NCBI GenBank assembly: GCA_037962975.1
Contig: CM075675.1
Coordinates: 1,374,001-1,438,000 of the forward strand
Length of the DNA stretch: 64,000 nucleotides
DNA from: Clitoria ternatea
Taxonomy: Eukaryota; Streptophyta; Magnoliopsida; Fabales; Fabaceae
Reading direction: 5' to 3'
The notes below the pieces were generated by a model. The model made no database searches, had not been told where the DNA came from, and saw only the letters and a list, made by a program, of their open reading frames with translations. The translations under genes and the position numbers were made by a program. Positions 22,808 through 32,605 of the stretch are shown here, one piece after another (positions within the stretch are counted from its first letter, which is position 1; each line of letters begins with the position of its first letter).

Positions 22808-25207
22808 TTGAGAGAGGTCGGATGGCCAGTTTTCAGCACATATGGCATCAGGAGACCAGCCCCTATGAAAAGACCAGGAAATTCCCGTAAGTACTACGAT
22901 TTTCATGAACAAAATGGTCATTCCACTGATGAATGCCAAGCTCTAAAGAACGCGATTGAGACGCTAATTAGAGAAGGCAAGTTAAAACAATACCTGTTCA
23001 AAGAGAAATCTTTTGACAGGGTTGATCGGAATGAGAAAAGAGAAAGGGATCCAGACGACGGGGATGACAACAACGGCAATCCAGTCCGAAAGTTCTCTGC
23101 TGCAGAAAAGCAAAAAGGTGTGATGACTGATAATGCAGCGCAAAGAGACAGCCTGCCCCAGCAACAACGTCAGGGCCGACGTGAAGTTATTGACATGATT
23201 GCTGGAGGATTTGCTGGAGGAGGAGCTTCAATTACAGCCCGTAAGAATCATCACAGAATGATTCTATCTGTGCAAGGGAAAGTCAAAGACAATCGCCCTT
23301 ACAGAGGAGGGATTGAGGCTCCCATAATCTCTTTCTCCGACGAGGATTTTGGCCCAACCATTCCTGGTGGTGACGATGCTGTAGTTATCACTGCAGTGAT
23401 AGCCAACAAGGACGTCCGAAGAATCCTTGTTGACCAGGGAAGTTCCTGCGATGTTATTTTCTATAATTGCTTTGAAAGAATGGGTTTTAAAGACTCAGAC
23501 TTACAGCCTTATATGCAGGAACTAACAGCTTTCAACGGTGCAAAGCAACCAACTAAAGGGTATCTTGACACCCTTATCTCGTTTGAAGGCGAGCCAGGGG
23601 CCAGAACGGTCAAATCCCGAGTGCTGGTGATTGATGTCAAATCACCATTTAACGGCATCATAGGCCGCCCTACTCTAAATGTAATGGAGGCAGTTGTGTC
23701 AACCCCACATCTCCTTATCAAGTTCATTGATAAGGATAATGCTGTTTTATCAATCCGGGGTGATCAAAAGATGGCTAGGTACTGCTATAACCTCAGCCTC
23801 AACATGACGAAGCTGGACGCCTCCAGTAAAAAGAGGAAACTCAATGATGCTGGAGCAGCTGCTGGATCTGTAAGCCTTGTCGACCTGGACCCTAGGGCGG
23901 ATTTGAACATTGATCCGCTCAACCCGTTAAAGCCCACACCGGATGGAAGTTCCAGGGACATCGTCTTGGGAGATTCTCCAGAAAAGATCACCCATATCAA
24001 CGACAAGCTAGATACAGAAATGGAGCAACGACTACTGATGCTCCTGCAAGAGTTTAAAGATCTCTTTGCATGGACTGCAGCCGATATGCCAGGCATAGAC
24101 CCTGAATTCTGCTGTCATAAATTATCCGTCTATCCAGAGACGAAACCGGTGGCCCAAAAGAAAAGACGATTGGGCCCAGAGAAACAAAAAGCAGCTTGCC
24201 AGCAAACTGAGGAGTTGCTGAAGGCCGAATTTATCAAGGAAATCCGGTATTCCTCTTGGCTTTCGAATGTGGTGATGGTCCATAAGTCCAATGGTAAATG
24301 GAGAATGTGCGTTGACTACGTGGACCTCAACCGCTGCTGTCCAAAAGATCCTTATCCTCTTCCTAATATAGATCGGATGGTGGATGATTCCTCTGGTTAT
24401 CAATACCTGAGCTTCATGGACGCTTATTCAGGTTACAACCAAATTCCGATGTGCGAAGAGGATCAAGAGAAAACAGCTTTCATAAATGATCGTGGTGTCT
24501 TTTGTTATAAAGTCATGCCCTTTGGCCTGAAAAACGCTGGGGCAACATATCAGCGCATGATCAACAAGGTTTTCGAAGGCATGCACACCAAACTTGTTGA
24601 AGTATACATTGACGATATAATAGCAAAGACACCGGTTGGTGGCGATCATGTCGAAGATTTACGCCAAGTGTTCACCCGTTTGAGAAAATTTAACATGAGG
24701 CTGAACCCAATGAAATGCACATTTGCTGTCCCTGCTGGGAAATTCTTGGGATTCATGTTAACTCAACGAGGTATCGAAGCCAATCCAGGGAAATGCCAAA
24801 CGATTCTAGACATGCAGAGTCCAAAGAATCTCAGAGAAGTCCAATCCCTGAATGGCAAGGTAGCAGCTTTGGCACGATTCATGCCAAAGATGGCTCACAG
24901 GTCACTCCCCCTGTATAGGATACTGAAAAAGTCCAAGAAATTTGAGTGGGGACAGGAACAAGAAAAAGCTTTCCAAGAGCTTAAGGAGGTGTTGTCCAAA
25001 CCTCCCATTCTCACGAAGCCTGACCCCGAAGATACACTCATTCTATACTTGGCTATTTCAGATGAAGCTTTGGGCATTGCCTTGATAAAAGAAACTCCTG
25101 ATGGACAGAGACCGGTCTATTTCACTAGCAAAACCTTGCAAGGTGCTGAGATCCGGTATCAAAAAATCGAAAAGGCCGCCCTCGCTGTTGTTTGGGCCTC
25201 TCGATGA
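22808..25207 (+). CDS. Tat Gag C-terminus, protease, reverse transcriptase and first RNase H
   Basis: Same frame as the preceding segment; coding resumes at 22748 and 22808 is only the next ATG. Residues 29-43 are the usual Tat zinc finger, but the first Cys is Tyr (YYDFHEQNGHSTDEC), so the metal site is probably lost. The aspartic protease core is VDQGSS at 208-213. RT motifs include MDAYSGYNQI and MPFGLKNAGAT, with catalytic YIDD at 600-603. The first RNase H (ILYLAISDEALG) looks degenerate at its first acidic position, as is common in Tat elements with a second RNase H. The frame is cut by TGA at 25205-25207 inside that RNase H; the next codons (LRPYFHAHP) continue it. Confidence 0.92.
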   Translation: MREVGWPVFSTYGIRRPAPMKRPGNSRKYYDFHEQNGHSTDECQALKNAIETLIREGKLKQYLFKEKSFDRVDRNEKRERDPDDGDDNNGNPVRKFSAAEKQKGVMTDNAAQRDSLPQQQRQGRREVIDMIAGGFAGGGASITARKNHHRMILSVQGKVKDNRPYRGGIEAPIISFSDEDFGPTIPGGDDAVVITAVIANKDVRRILVDQGSSCDVIFYNCFERMGFKDSDLQPYMQELTAFNGAKQPTKGYLDTLISFEGEPGARTVKSRVLVIDVKSPFNGIIGRPTLNVMEAVVSTPHLLIKFIDKDNAVLSIRGDQKMARYCYNLSLNMTKLDASSKKRKLNDAGAAAGSVSLVDLDPRADLNIDPLNPLKPTPDGSSRDIVLGDSPEKITHINDKLDTEMEQRLLMLLQEFKDLFAWTAADMPGIDPEFCCHKLSVYPETKPVAQKKRRLGPEKQKAACQQTEELLKAEFIKEIRYSSWLSNVVMVHKSNGKWRMCVDYVDLNRCCPKDPYPLPNIDRMVDDSSGYQYLSFMDAYSGYNQIPMCEEDQEKTAFINDRGVFCYKVMPFGLKNAGATYQRMINKVFEGMHTKLVEVYIDDIIAKTPVGGDHVEDLRQVFTRLRKFNMRLNPMKCTFAVPAGKFLGFMLTQRGIEANPGKCQTILDMQSPKNLREVQSLNGKVAALARFMPKMAHRSLPLYRILKKSKKFEWGQEQEKAFQELKEVLSKPPILTKPDPEDTLILYLAISDEALGIALIKETPDGQRPVYFTSKTLQGAEIRYQKIEKAALAVVWASR

Positions 25208-25240
25208 CTTCGTCCGTACTTTCACGCCCATCCAATCATA

Positions 25241-27154
25241 GTGAGAACGGATTTGCCACTCCGTTCTGTCTTAATCAAGCCCGATCTCGCTGGGAGGATG
25301 ATCAAATGGTCTATTGAACTATCTGAGTTTGATATATCCTATGAACCCCGAAGCGCTATCAAAGCTCAAGTCTTGGCTGATTTTGTTGTGGAAATGACAG
25401 GGATCGACCCAGATTCCCCTCGTGTCCATTGGACCATTTACGTTGATGGTTCATCGAACCAAAGAGGCTCTGGAGCGGGTGTAGTTCTAGAAAGTGACGA
25501 CGGAGTACACCTGGAAATCTCCCTTCATTTCAATTTCAAAACATCCAACAACCAAGCTGAGTACGAGGCTTGTTTGGCCGGACTGAGAGCTGCAATTGAC
25601 ATCGGAGCTTCTGAGGCGACGCTCTGCAGCGATTCACAGCTGGTGATTTCGCAAATCTTAGGAGATTATCAAGCTCGCGAACCTCAACTCCAATTATACT
25701 TGAACTGTGTCAAGGAATTGGTAGAGAAATTCTCGAAGGTGGGATTCAAGCACGTTCCGCGCGAAGAGAATACAAGAGCGGATATACTCTCCAGATTAGC
25801 AAGCACCAAACGACCAGGTAGCACCACTACGCTGGTCCAAAGCACACTGACGTCGCCCAGCATCCCTCTTTTTCCTTCTCTAAACACTATAATGACTAAC
25901 TCCCTTTACGGGGATACATGGATGGCTCCTTACATCCGTTATTTGGCTGATGGACAACTACCCACAGATGAGAAGGAAAAGACGAGGCTGAGGAGAGAAT
26001 TACCGTATTTCACTATGATTGATGGTAATCTTTACAGAAGGGCACTCTCTGTGCCCTATTTGATTTGTCTCAAAGAGGATGAGGTGCAAGATGTAATGGA
26101 GGAAGTGCATGGAGGACAATGTGGACACCACGCCGGAGGAAGAAGCTTAATGCGAAAAATCCTCAGAGCTGGATACTGGTGGCCCACGATGAAGCAAGAC
26201 TCCATTGACTTCGTCAAAAAATGCGACGCTTGCCAAAAATTCTCTAACCTTCACCACACACCGGCGGAAGAACTCTTCACATCCGCTGTTCCATGGCCCT
26301 TCTATCAATGGGGATTGGATATTCTGGGCCCCTTTCCAACTGCTCCTGGGGGCATCAAATATCTCATTGTAGGGGTCGATTATTTCACTAAGTGGATAGA
26401 AGCAGAGCCGGTGGTGCATATTACTTCAGCTCGAACTCGTCGTTTCATGTATGAAAACATCATAACACGGTTCGGGGTCCCAGCACGGATTGTCACAGAT
26501 AATGGCACCCAGTTCACGGATAGAAAATTCACAGATTTGCTCGAGGGGTTAGGAATAACCCAGATATTCTCATCCGTTGAACACCCCCAAACTAACGGCC
26601 AAGCTGAAGTAGCCAACAGGGAGGTGCTAAAGGGACTCAAGAAACGCCTTGGTGAAGCCAAGGGCGGATGGACAGACCAGCTGTGCCACGTCCTGTGGGC
26701 ATATCGGACAACGCCTCATTCATCTACCAACGAATCCCCATATCGTTTAACATACGGGGTAGAGGCAATGATACCTGTGGAACTGCAAATTGCTTCCACA
26801 AGGGTCAAGTGCTTCTCTGAAGAAACGAATAACGCCAACTTGGCATCCGAAATGGATGTCATACAAGAACTCAGAGAAGATGCATTCATCAGAGATCAAG
26901 CTATCAAAGCCAAAGTTGCTCTCCGGTACAACAAACGAGTCCAATCAAGGACTTTCAACGTTGGAGATTTGGTTTTGAGGAAAGCAAGTATAGGGAACAA
27001 ATTCGCTCATCAAGGAAAACTAGCCCCAAACTGGGAAGGCCCATACAGGGTATCCGAAGTTACTGGCAAAGGCTCTTACCGCCTTGAAAACCTTGATGGC
27101 ACTCCAATCCGAAATAAATGGAACACCCAAAACTTGCGCATCTACTATAGCTAG
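25241..27154 (+). CDS. Tat archaeal-type RNase H and integrase
   Basis: Same frame as the two upstream segments; coding continues from 25208. The second RNase H has the expected acidic set: Asp69 (YVDGSS), Glu108 (NNQAEYEA), Asp131 (CSDSQL) and Asp181 (NTRADILSR). The integrase zinc domain uses His290, His297, Cys328 and Cys331. The catalytic triad is Asp360 (GLDILG), Asp420 (VTDNGTQF) and Glu456 (TNGQAEVANR). The C-terminal part (GPYRVSEVTGKGSYRL) is the usual GPY-type tail. It ends at a TAG about 1.5 kb from the antisense genes. I see no missing catalytic residue. Confidence 0.93.
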   Translation: MRTDLPLRSVLIKPDLAGRMIKWSIELSEFDISYEPRSAIKAQVLADFVVEMTGIDPDSPRVHWTIYVDGSSNQRGSGAGVVLESDDGVHLEISLHFNFKTSNNQAEYEACLAGLRAAIDIGASEATLCSDSQLVISQILGDYQAREPQLQLYLNCVKELVEKFSKVGFKHVPREENTRADILSRLASTKRPGSTTTLVQSTLTSPSIPLFPSLNTIMTNSLYGDTWMAPYIRYLADGQLPTDEKEKTRLRRELPYFTMIDGNLYRRALSVPYLICLKEDEVQDVMEEVHGGQCGHHAGGRSLMRKILRAGYWWPTMKQDSIDFVKKCDACQKFSNLHHTPAEELFTSAVPWPFYQWGLDILGPFPTAPGGIKYLIVGVDYFTKWIEAEPVVHITSARTRRFMYENIITRFGVPARIVTDNGTQFTDRKFTDLLEGLGITQIFSSVEHPQTNGQAEVANREVLKGLKKRLGEAKGGWTDQLCHVLWAYRTTPHSSTNESPYRLTYGVEAMIPVELQIASTRVKCFSEETNNANLASEMDVIQELREDAFIRDQAIKAKVALRYNKRVQSRTFNVGDLVLRKASIGNKFAHQGKLAPNWEGPYRVSEVTGKGSYRLENLDGTPIRNKWNTQNLRIYYS

Positions 27155-27345
27155 CTGTTGGAACTATCTACACTCTCCTATCCTTATCTTGGATTGAATA
27201 CTGGAGAATTTATTTTCACAGCTACGCTCTCATTGTAATTCTTATTTTTGATTTAATAAGAATCTCTCACAACAATTTAACTCTTTCGAGTTTTTCTTAT
27301 GCTGTGATTTTCAGTTTATCCGGTGTACAGAAACATATTCAGGAC

Positions 27346-27475
27346 GGATGATCTCAGCTACTTGTTCTGTAGTTGACGATGTAACTCCTCGAATATATGC
27401 AACACACAAGAGCATACTCAGGACGGATGATCTCAATTACCCATTCTGTAATTGACGATGTAACTCCTCGAGTGT
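27346..27475. repeat. Hairpin repeat family 2, two units
   Basis: Two units with GGACGGATGATCTCA and GACGATGTAACTCCTCGA around an inner hairpin. Unit 1 pairs CAGCTAC (27355-27361) with GTAGTTG (27369-27375), with one G-T pair. Unit 2 pairs CAATTAC (27434-27440) with GTAATTG (27448-27454). Loops are 7 nt in both. Further units lie at 31927-32605. Confidence 0.85.
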
Positions 27476-27484
27476 GTCTAATTG

Positions 27485-28060
27485 ATTGAAGGCCCGGATT
27501 GTAGGATTAAACCGAACTCTGGGTACGGTTAGTAAGTTTGGCTGAACACCGGTGAAGGCTCGGATTATAGGATTAAACCGAACTCTGAGTACGACTAGTA
27601 GGTTTGGCCGAACGTCGGTGAAGACCTGAGTTGTAGGATTAAACCGAACCTCAGGACATGGGTTGTAGGGCTGGTCCTTTTTCAAGGCCACAAACCGAAC
27701 CCCATTCGAAGATTACATGGGTTGTAGGGCTGGTCCTTTTTCAAGGCCACAAACCGAACCCCATGCGAAGGCTTGGGCGTAGTAGGCTGGTTCTTCTTCA
27801 AGACCACGTTGAACCCCAAGTAACGGGCGCAATAGGTTCAGGATTAGCCCTGATCTGAACCCCGTGTTGAAGGCTCAGATTGTAGGATTAAACCGAATTC
27901 TGAGTACGACTAGTAGGATTAACCGAACGTCGGTGAAGAATCGTCATTGGGTAAAACCAAAAGACCGATTGAAGAACGGTTAGTAGGATTAAACCGAACG
28001 CCAAATACGACGTGGATTATAGGATCAAACCGAACTCCAAACACAACAAGTAAGTTATAC
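27485..28060. repeat. Hairpin repeat family 1: variable arms, conserved core
   Basis: Imperfect units around the core TGTAGGATTAAACCGAAC (or the variant TGTAGGGCTGG...AACCGAACC). Each is bounded by complementary arms that differ between units: CCCGGA 27493 / TCTGGG 27518; CTCGGA 27559 / TCTGAG 27584; CCTGAG 27625 / CTCAGG 27650; ATGGG 27658 / CCCAT 27701; CATGGG 27716 / CCCATG 27760; CTTGGG 27772 / CCCAAG 27815; ACGGG 27823 / CCCGT 27861; CTCAGA 27874 / TCTGAG 27899 (first base of each arm given). Later units, to about 28060, are more decayed. ORFs crossing this array are by-products of the repeats. Confidence 0.85.
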
Positions 28061-28688
28061 TGAACTCCAAATTAATACTTTTTGGTGAAGTTCTTTATTT
28101 GGAAGTTTTATAGCTTTGAATTCTGAATCATCAATTCCGATACAAAAATAATTCACTCGGGTATGCCACAATCTGATGCATATTCACCCGAAACCTCTCA
28201 GTTGGAAATATTTGAAGAGGAATTTCTATTTTAAATCCTCATTCTCAAGAACTCTCACGTGAAAGTCTCACTCAGAGTTTGTTCAAAGTACTGATCACCC
28301 AATGATACTGGGGGACAACATCAACGGTTTAACGAATATCTTGAGGAATGAACTCTCGATGAAACGATCTCACAATCATTCCCCTTAAGTCGATCTCGTG
28401 ATGATGATATGTTCCCTCACAAGCGGTGATCTTATTATGAAATTCATCTCGCATGTATAAGACCGGTATGGAGATTGTGTTTTACAATCCGATCTTCATT
28501 ACTTAAATCCGGAATGACACAATACACATGCAATCCCTATATTAAAGTTATTTTTCACTAAACAGGAATGGAGGTAAAAAACTCTTTTATTGATTTAATG
28601 AGAATTACAATTCGTGTAATAATCCGGAGCTGATCCCGGAACACAGCGAATTCGAATCAATAAAATGAAAAAGGAAACAGGGAAGGCG
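28061..28688. other. 3' region downstream of antisense gene A
   Basis: Non-coding. On the minus strand it holds the downstream region of antisense gene A: a dyad TCCGGAGCTGATCCCGGA (28622-28639), which recurs almost unchanged after gene B (near 33046), and a possible AATAAA polyadenylation signal (plus-strand TTTATT at 28584-28589). The dyad in both copies suggests a shared 3' untranslated region. Confidence 0.6.
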
Positions 28689-31212
28689 CTACTTTCTCTG
28701 GCTTGAATCTCCTTCTTTCCCTTCACCTTTGCCTCCGGTCTTGCCTTCTTCAGTGCGAGAGCTTGTTCCTGTACTTATGGGCTTCAGGAGTGAAGGTCCC
28801 ATTGATTGACCTTTAGGTAAGGGAGCAAACTTATAAGGAGTGTTAGGCGGACTTTCATGACGGTTATCAACGATGGCCACTAGTTTCCCTTGGTGAAACT
28901 CATAAAACGGATCAATACCGTTCAGATTAATTGACACCTTGGGATTCCGGTATAGCACTTGACGAACTGCCAACCCGAAGGCCTCCTTGACTGCTTGATC
29001 ACACATGTTTACAGCATCGTTTAAGTCTGCTTTCAGGGTCTTGACTTCGTCAGTCGAATCAGCCAACTTTAAGAGCAGCTCCTTTTCCTTACGTGACCAA
29101 TCATCCACTCCTTGAGAATGGACGACCTTAGCCTCCTTCAACCCCTCTTCTAGCTTCGAAGAGCGTTCCTTCTCCACACAAAGGTTGGCATGGAGGTCAG
29201 CATTGATTTTCTTCTGATCAAGAACTTGACCCTCCAGCTCCTTGGCAAGGTTCTTCAGCTTGGCAATTTCTTCATCCTTCTTCTGAGTTTCTTCTCTGGA
29301 AGTTTCTAATTTTCCTTCTAATTCGAGGATGTTTGCCTTGTCTTTGCCAACCAATGAGCTGAGCCTCTCGTTCTCTTCTGTAAGCTCACGAACCGACTTG
29401 AGAAGCCCAGACAATTCAGCTAAGTGCTTCTGTCCGTCGTCGCAAGCTTTGATCATTTCTTTACTCTTCAACAAGGGCTTCACCTTGTATGAAGGTTCAG
29501 GAACGCCCTCAGGAACGGAGTCCTCATACACCGGATTATGAACAAGGCCGGAACTACCTTCAAGAGGACAAGGAGCTTTGGGTGTGAAATAAGTCGTTAT
29601 TGGCTTCACCCCATAAGTGATTACACTGCCTGGGGCATCAGGAGTGGGCTCTTCCGATCTCCTTTCCTTAGAAGGCTCTGGCTCAATAACCCCTCTTGAA
29701 GTCTTTGGTTTCTTGGGCAAAGGTTGACGGTCTGAGATCTTGGAGGGGTCACGCTTTGTCCTCTTCTTTTTCTCGACGACCTTCTCAGATCCGCCCTCGA
29801 GTAAAGGAATATCGTCATCAGCAGACGAGGTTAATATTATTGTCTCAGCAGTAGCCTTCTTTGAATTCCGCTTTGCCTGAATGTCATTTTCAGCCGCAAC
29901 GGAAGTCTCTCTGGCCTTGAGTCCTTTTAGCCTATTCATCTCTGGCGACTCGCTCTGAATTTCACCTGCGCAATCAAAAGACACAATCAGAGATCAAAAG
30001 TTTCAAGGCATGACATAATAACGCATGAAGAATGGCAGGAAAATTACGTAAATACTCCTCGCAAGTAGACTTTGGTCCTAACAAACGCCTGCAGGAGAAA
30101 AATTGGTGCGAGGCTGTGTAGGATTGAAGAGCCGAAAGAACGGAGATGGAAGATGGGCTCAGTTCGTCCTCCTTAGTGTAGTACGCCTGGGAGGTTAGCA
30201 AGAAATGCTCATGCATCCAAGCCACTGGGATCTTTGGAATCCCATCTTCAGTTAACCAAAAAACTGGTTCATTCGGATGAACGCTGATCTTCGTATAGTA
30301 AGATTTGAATGAATGACCATCAACTTTGGCGGAGTTAGTGTATGCCTTGAAGTTGATGATCTTGGAGATAGTCCGGAGGGATATCAAACTCACTCCTCCC
30401 TTCTCCTTATTTGCACGGCGGACCACCTGAGAGAAGTAGAAAAGCATGGCCACCGTTGGTTCAAAGTTGAAGTGCTCCCCAAGCACTTCAAGAGAACGGA
30501 CTAACCCCCATCCGTTGGGGTGAAGCTGCGAAGGGGCGCAGTCTAAGAATCTCAGGACCCCCATCTGAAAATCTGTAAGGGGAAAGCGTACGCCGAGATT
30601 CAGAAACAGGAAGTCATACATGTACAAGGACCTTTCGTCCGGAGTATGACAAATCCGATCTGATGGGAGCGGAGCTAATGCCTTGAAACACCATTTATAT
30701 TTATGCTGCTTCCAAACCGTAAAGCGCGGTTCCAGCTCTGCTCCGTCCTCACGAGCGTGCACGGATGCTGTTTCACAAAATTCCTCAGCGACCCAGCTGA
30801 ATGGGCGTTTCTGTTGGAATTTCACCCAGTCTATCCGGTGTGCAACCACATTGCATAGGCCGGATTGGGTCTTCAAGACATACTTCTCAGAAGGAGATTC
30901 TCCTTCGGATGATTTCCTCCCAGTAACTTTCTTTGTCACCATTGTGAAAGCTTTGACGCTGCGATAAAATTTCACATCATCAGAGAGATACAAATCCCCA
31001 CTCTCAACACTCTCACTGGAGGAGGAAGACTCTGAAGAGGGTATAATCACCCTTCGCCTTTGATATTGCGACTCCTCCCTCTCTGTATACTGTGGCCTCG
31101 ACTGGAAGATCACTGGGATCCTCCCACCACGAACAATGGGGTTTTGAGTCAAAGCCCTTCCTCCTCTTCCTCTAGGGCTAACGCCACTGAAGCTAACACC
31201 CTTCCTAGACAT
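28689..31212 (-). CDS. Antisense gene A: gypsy-type transposon domain plus coiled-coil protein
   Basis: Predicted two-exon gene, exons 31212-30048 and 29965-28689, about 813 residues. The 82-nt intron (29966-30047) has GT-AG ends and splits an Arg codon after its first base, as in gene B. The start at 31212 (MSRKGVSF) is preferred; the frame is open up to 31332. Near residues 180-290 is a domain resembling the plant family 'putative gypsy type transposon' (Pfam PF04195), with LGVRFPLTDFQMG and APSQLHPNGW. Exon 2 has a basic, nuclear-localisation-like stretch (KKKRTKRD, KKPKTSR), a long heptad-rich coiled coil and a conserved tail (VLYRNP, DPFYEFHQGKLVA). No catalytic residues are recognisable and the biochemical role is unknown. 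Antisense ORFs in this position are known in Tat elements. Confidence 0.8.
29966..30047 (-). other. Predicted intron of antisense gene A (82 nt)
   Basis: On the minus strand the donor is TTTAC^GTAATT and the acceptor TTGCGCAG^GTGAAAT. Joining them keeps frame through EEYLR then EIQSESPEM. The same junction is found in gene B. Without splicing, exon 1 would end in an unrelated tail at 29974. Confidence 0.75.
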
Positions 31213-31419
31213 TCTCAAATATTGAAAAGAGATACAGAAAACGAAGGGAAAGTGGTTACCTAAGGATAGTGAATTGAAATTCACAGAGGCGGACACGAAA
31301 AACTTCTCAGAACTTTTGTAGAGGTTCGTCAAGAGAGCAATAAGAAATGGTAACTGAGATTGCCAGATATGCCTTTTTCAGGGCACGAGAATTTTTCAAA
31401 TACCCACTAAACACAACCT

Positions 31420-31613
31420 GTCGTTTACCCCCAAACGACTTCCCGTTTAGTGGACCAAAATTGTCGTTTTGTACCTCAAGGCGCGAAAATGCCATCGTTT
31501 CGCCACAGAGCCTTCTAAGTGGGCCTATCAAATCCAAATTCTAGGCCCAACAAGACTCTGCGTGACGGTTATTAAGACATGCGTATTTAACGCAATAATG
31601 GCTCGCCCACGTG
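31420..31613 (-). promoter_or_regulatory. Candidate promoter of antisense gene A
   Basis: Upstream of gene A on the minus strand: inverted repeat GTCGTTT (31420-31426) / AAACGAC (31433-31439), and a G-box CACGTG (31608-31613) within a block also conserved upstream of gene B. A weak TATA-like TATTTGAAAA lies near 31395. A likely 5'-leader splice donor (CCTTAG^GTAACC, near 31258) matches one in gene B. Confidence 0.5.
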
Positions 31614-31847
31614 AATTAAGGCATTAAACGTCCAATCATTAGAAACGTAGCCACCATTGCTCGAATACCAAGGGTTGTGAAATTCGATAAACTCCTGATA
31701 TTCTCATTGTCGAATCCGCCCTTAGAAGTTTCATCACTACGGAACCTTGTTCCCAGAGCAGACATATACACTTCGGTGTAGTTCCGAAATCCAGACGTAC
31801 TACGATTAATATAGCTCATATGAGCAAGTCTACTCATTCCTCACATT

Positions 31848-31857
31848 AGCTAGGGGG
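31848..31857 (+). other. Internal polypurine-tract-like motif
   Basis: AGCTAGGGGG, preceded by CCTCACA, resembles the true tract before the 3' LTR (CCCTCACACAAGCTAGGGGA, 36252-36271). It sits at the junction of the two antisense modules, as if each module once ended at an LTR. Confidence 0.6.
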
Positions 31858-31926
31858 CTAGTAGAGGTACTACTCGGATTTTGGATTCGAAAATTTGTTC
31901 AATCCGTACCCTACGATTGAAAAAGT

Positions 31927-32605
31927 TCACCAGGACGGATAATCTCAATCACTTATTCTGTGATTCGATGATGTAACTCCTGGTGTGAATCATTCCAGGA
32001 CGGATGATCTCAATCACCTATTCTGTGATTCGATGATGTAACTCCTGGTGTGAACAATTCTCATCATCATTTTTATGATGAAAGCTTCAACTGGGAATTA
32101 TTCATTCAATCCGTACTCCTACGATTGAAAAACGTCTCCAGGACGGATTATCTAAATCACTTAATCTGTGATCTGACGATGTAACTCTTGGCAGTGTACT
32201 TTTCCAGAACGGATATCCTCAGTCACCCACTATGTGATCTGACGATGTAACTCCTGACGTTGTGTACTTGCCCAGGACGGATGATCTCAATCACCCATTC
32301 TGTGATCTGACGATGTAACTCCTGGCGCCATACACACCTCAAGGACGGATGATCTCAATCACCTACTATGTGACCTGACGATGTAATTCCTGGTGTCGTA
32401 CACATCCCCAAGACGGATGATCTCAATCACCTATGAAGTGATTCGACGGTAAAACTCCTGGTACGAACAATTCCCATAATCATTCATATGATGGAAATCT
32501 CTGAAAGTCAATCCGCACTTTCACTCTCAAGTGGTATTCTCCCAGGACGGATATTCTTTATCACCTATTCTGTGATATAATGACATAACTCCTGGCGTAG
32601 AAAAA
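31927..32605. repeat. Hairpin repeat family 2, eight further units plus a second hairpin type
   Basis: Units of about 60-70 bp run from CCAGGACGGAT to ATGTAACTCCTGG, so the ends pair (CCAGGA 31930-31935 with TCCTGG 31978-31983; 31995-32000 with 32043-32048). Inside is a stem with a 7-nt loop: AATCAC 31947 / GTGATT 31960, AATCAC 32012 / GTGATT 32025, and TATCAC 32559-32564 / GTGATA 32572-32577. Some later units have a mismatch in one stem. Another hairpin type built on CATCAT and ATGATG, with 7-nt loops, lies between units (near 32062, 32475 and 32608). Confidence 0.85.

Noticed and set aside
27437..27858. ORFs of 84 and 66 codons on opposite strands over the hairpin array
   Set aside because: They only translate the repeat units, have no family match I know, and overlap each other.
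30313..30967. Plus-strand ORFs opposite antisense gene A
   Set aside because: Mirror images of the well-supported minus-strand exon.
27485..32605. Regular repeats that could look like a CRISPR array
   Set aside because: Units are imperfect, without fixed repeats and unique spacers, and lie inside a plant retrotransposon.
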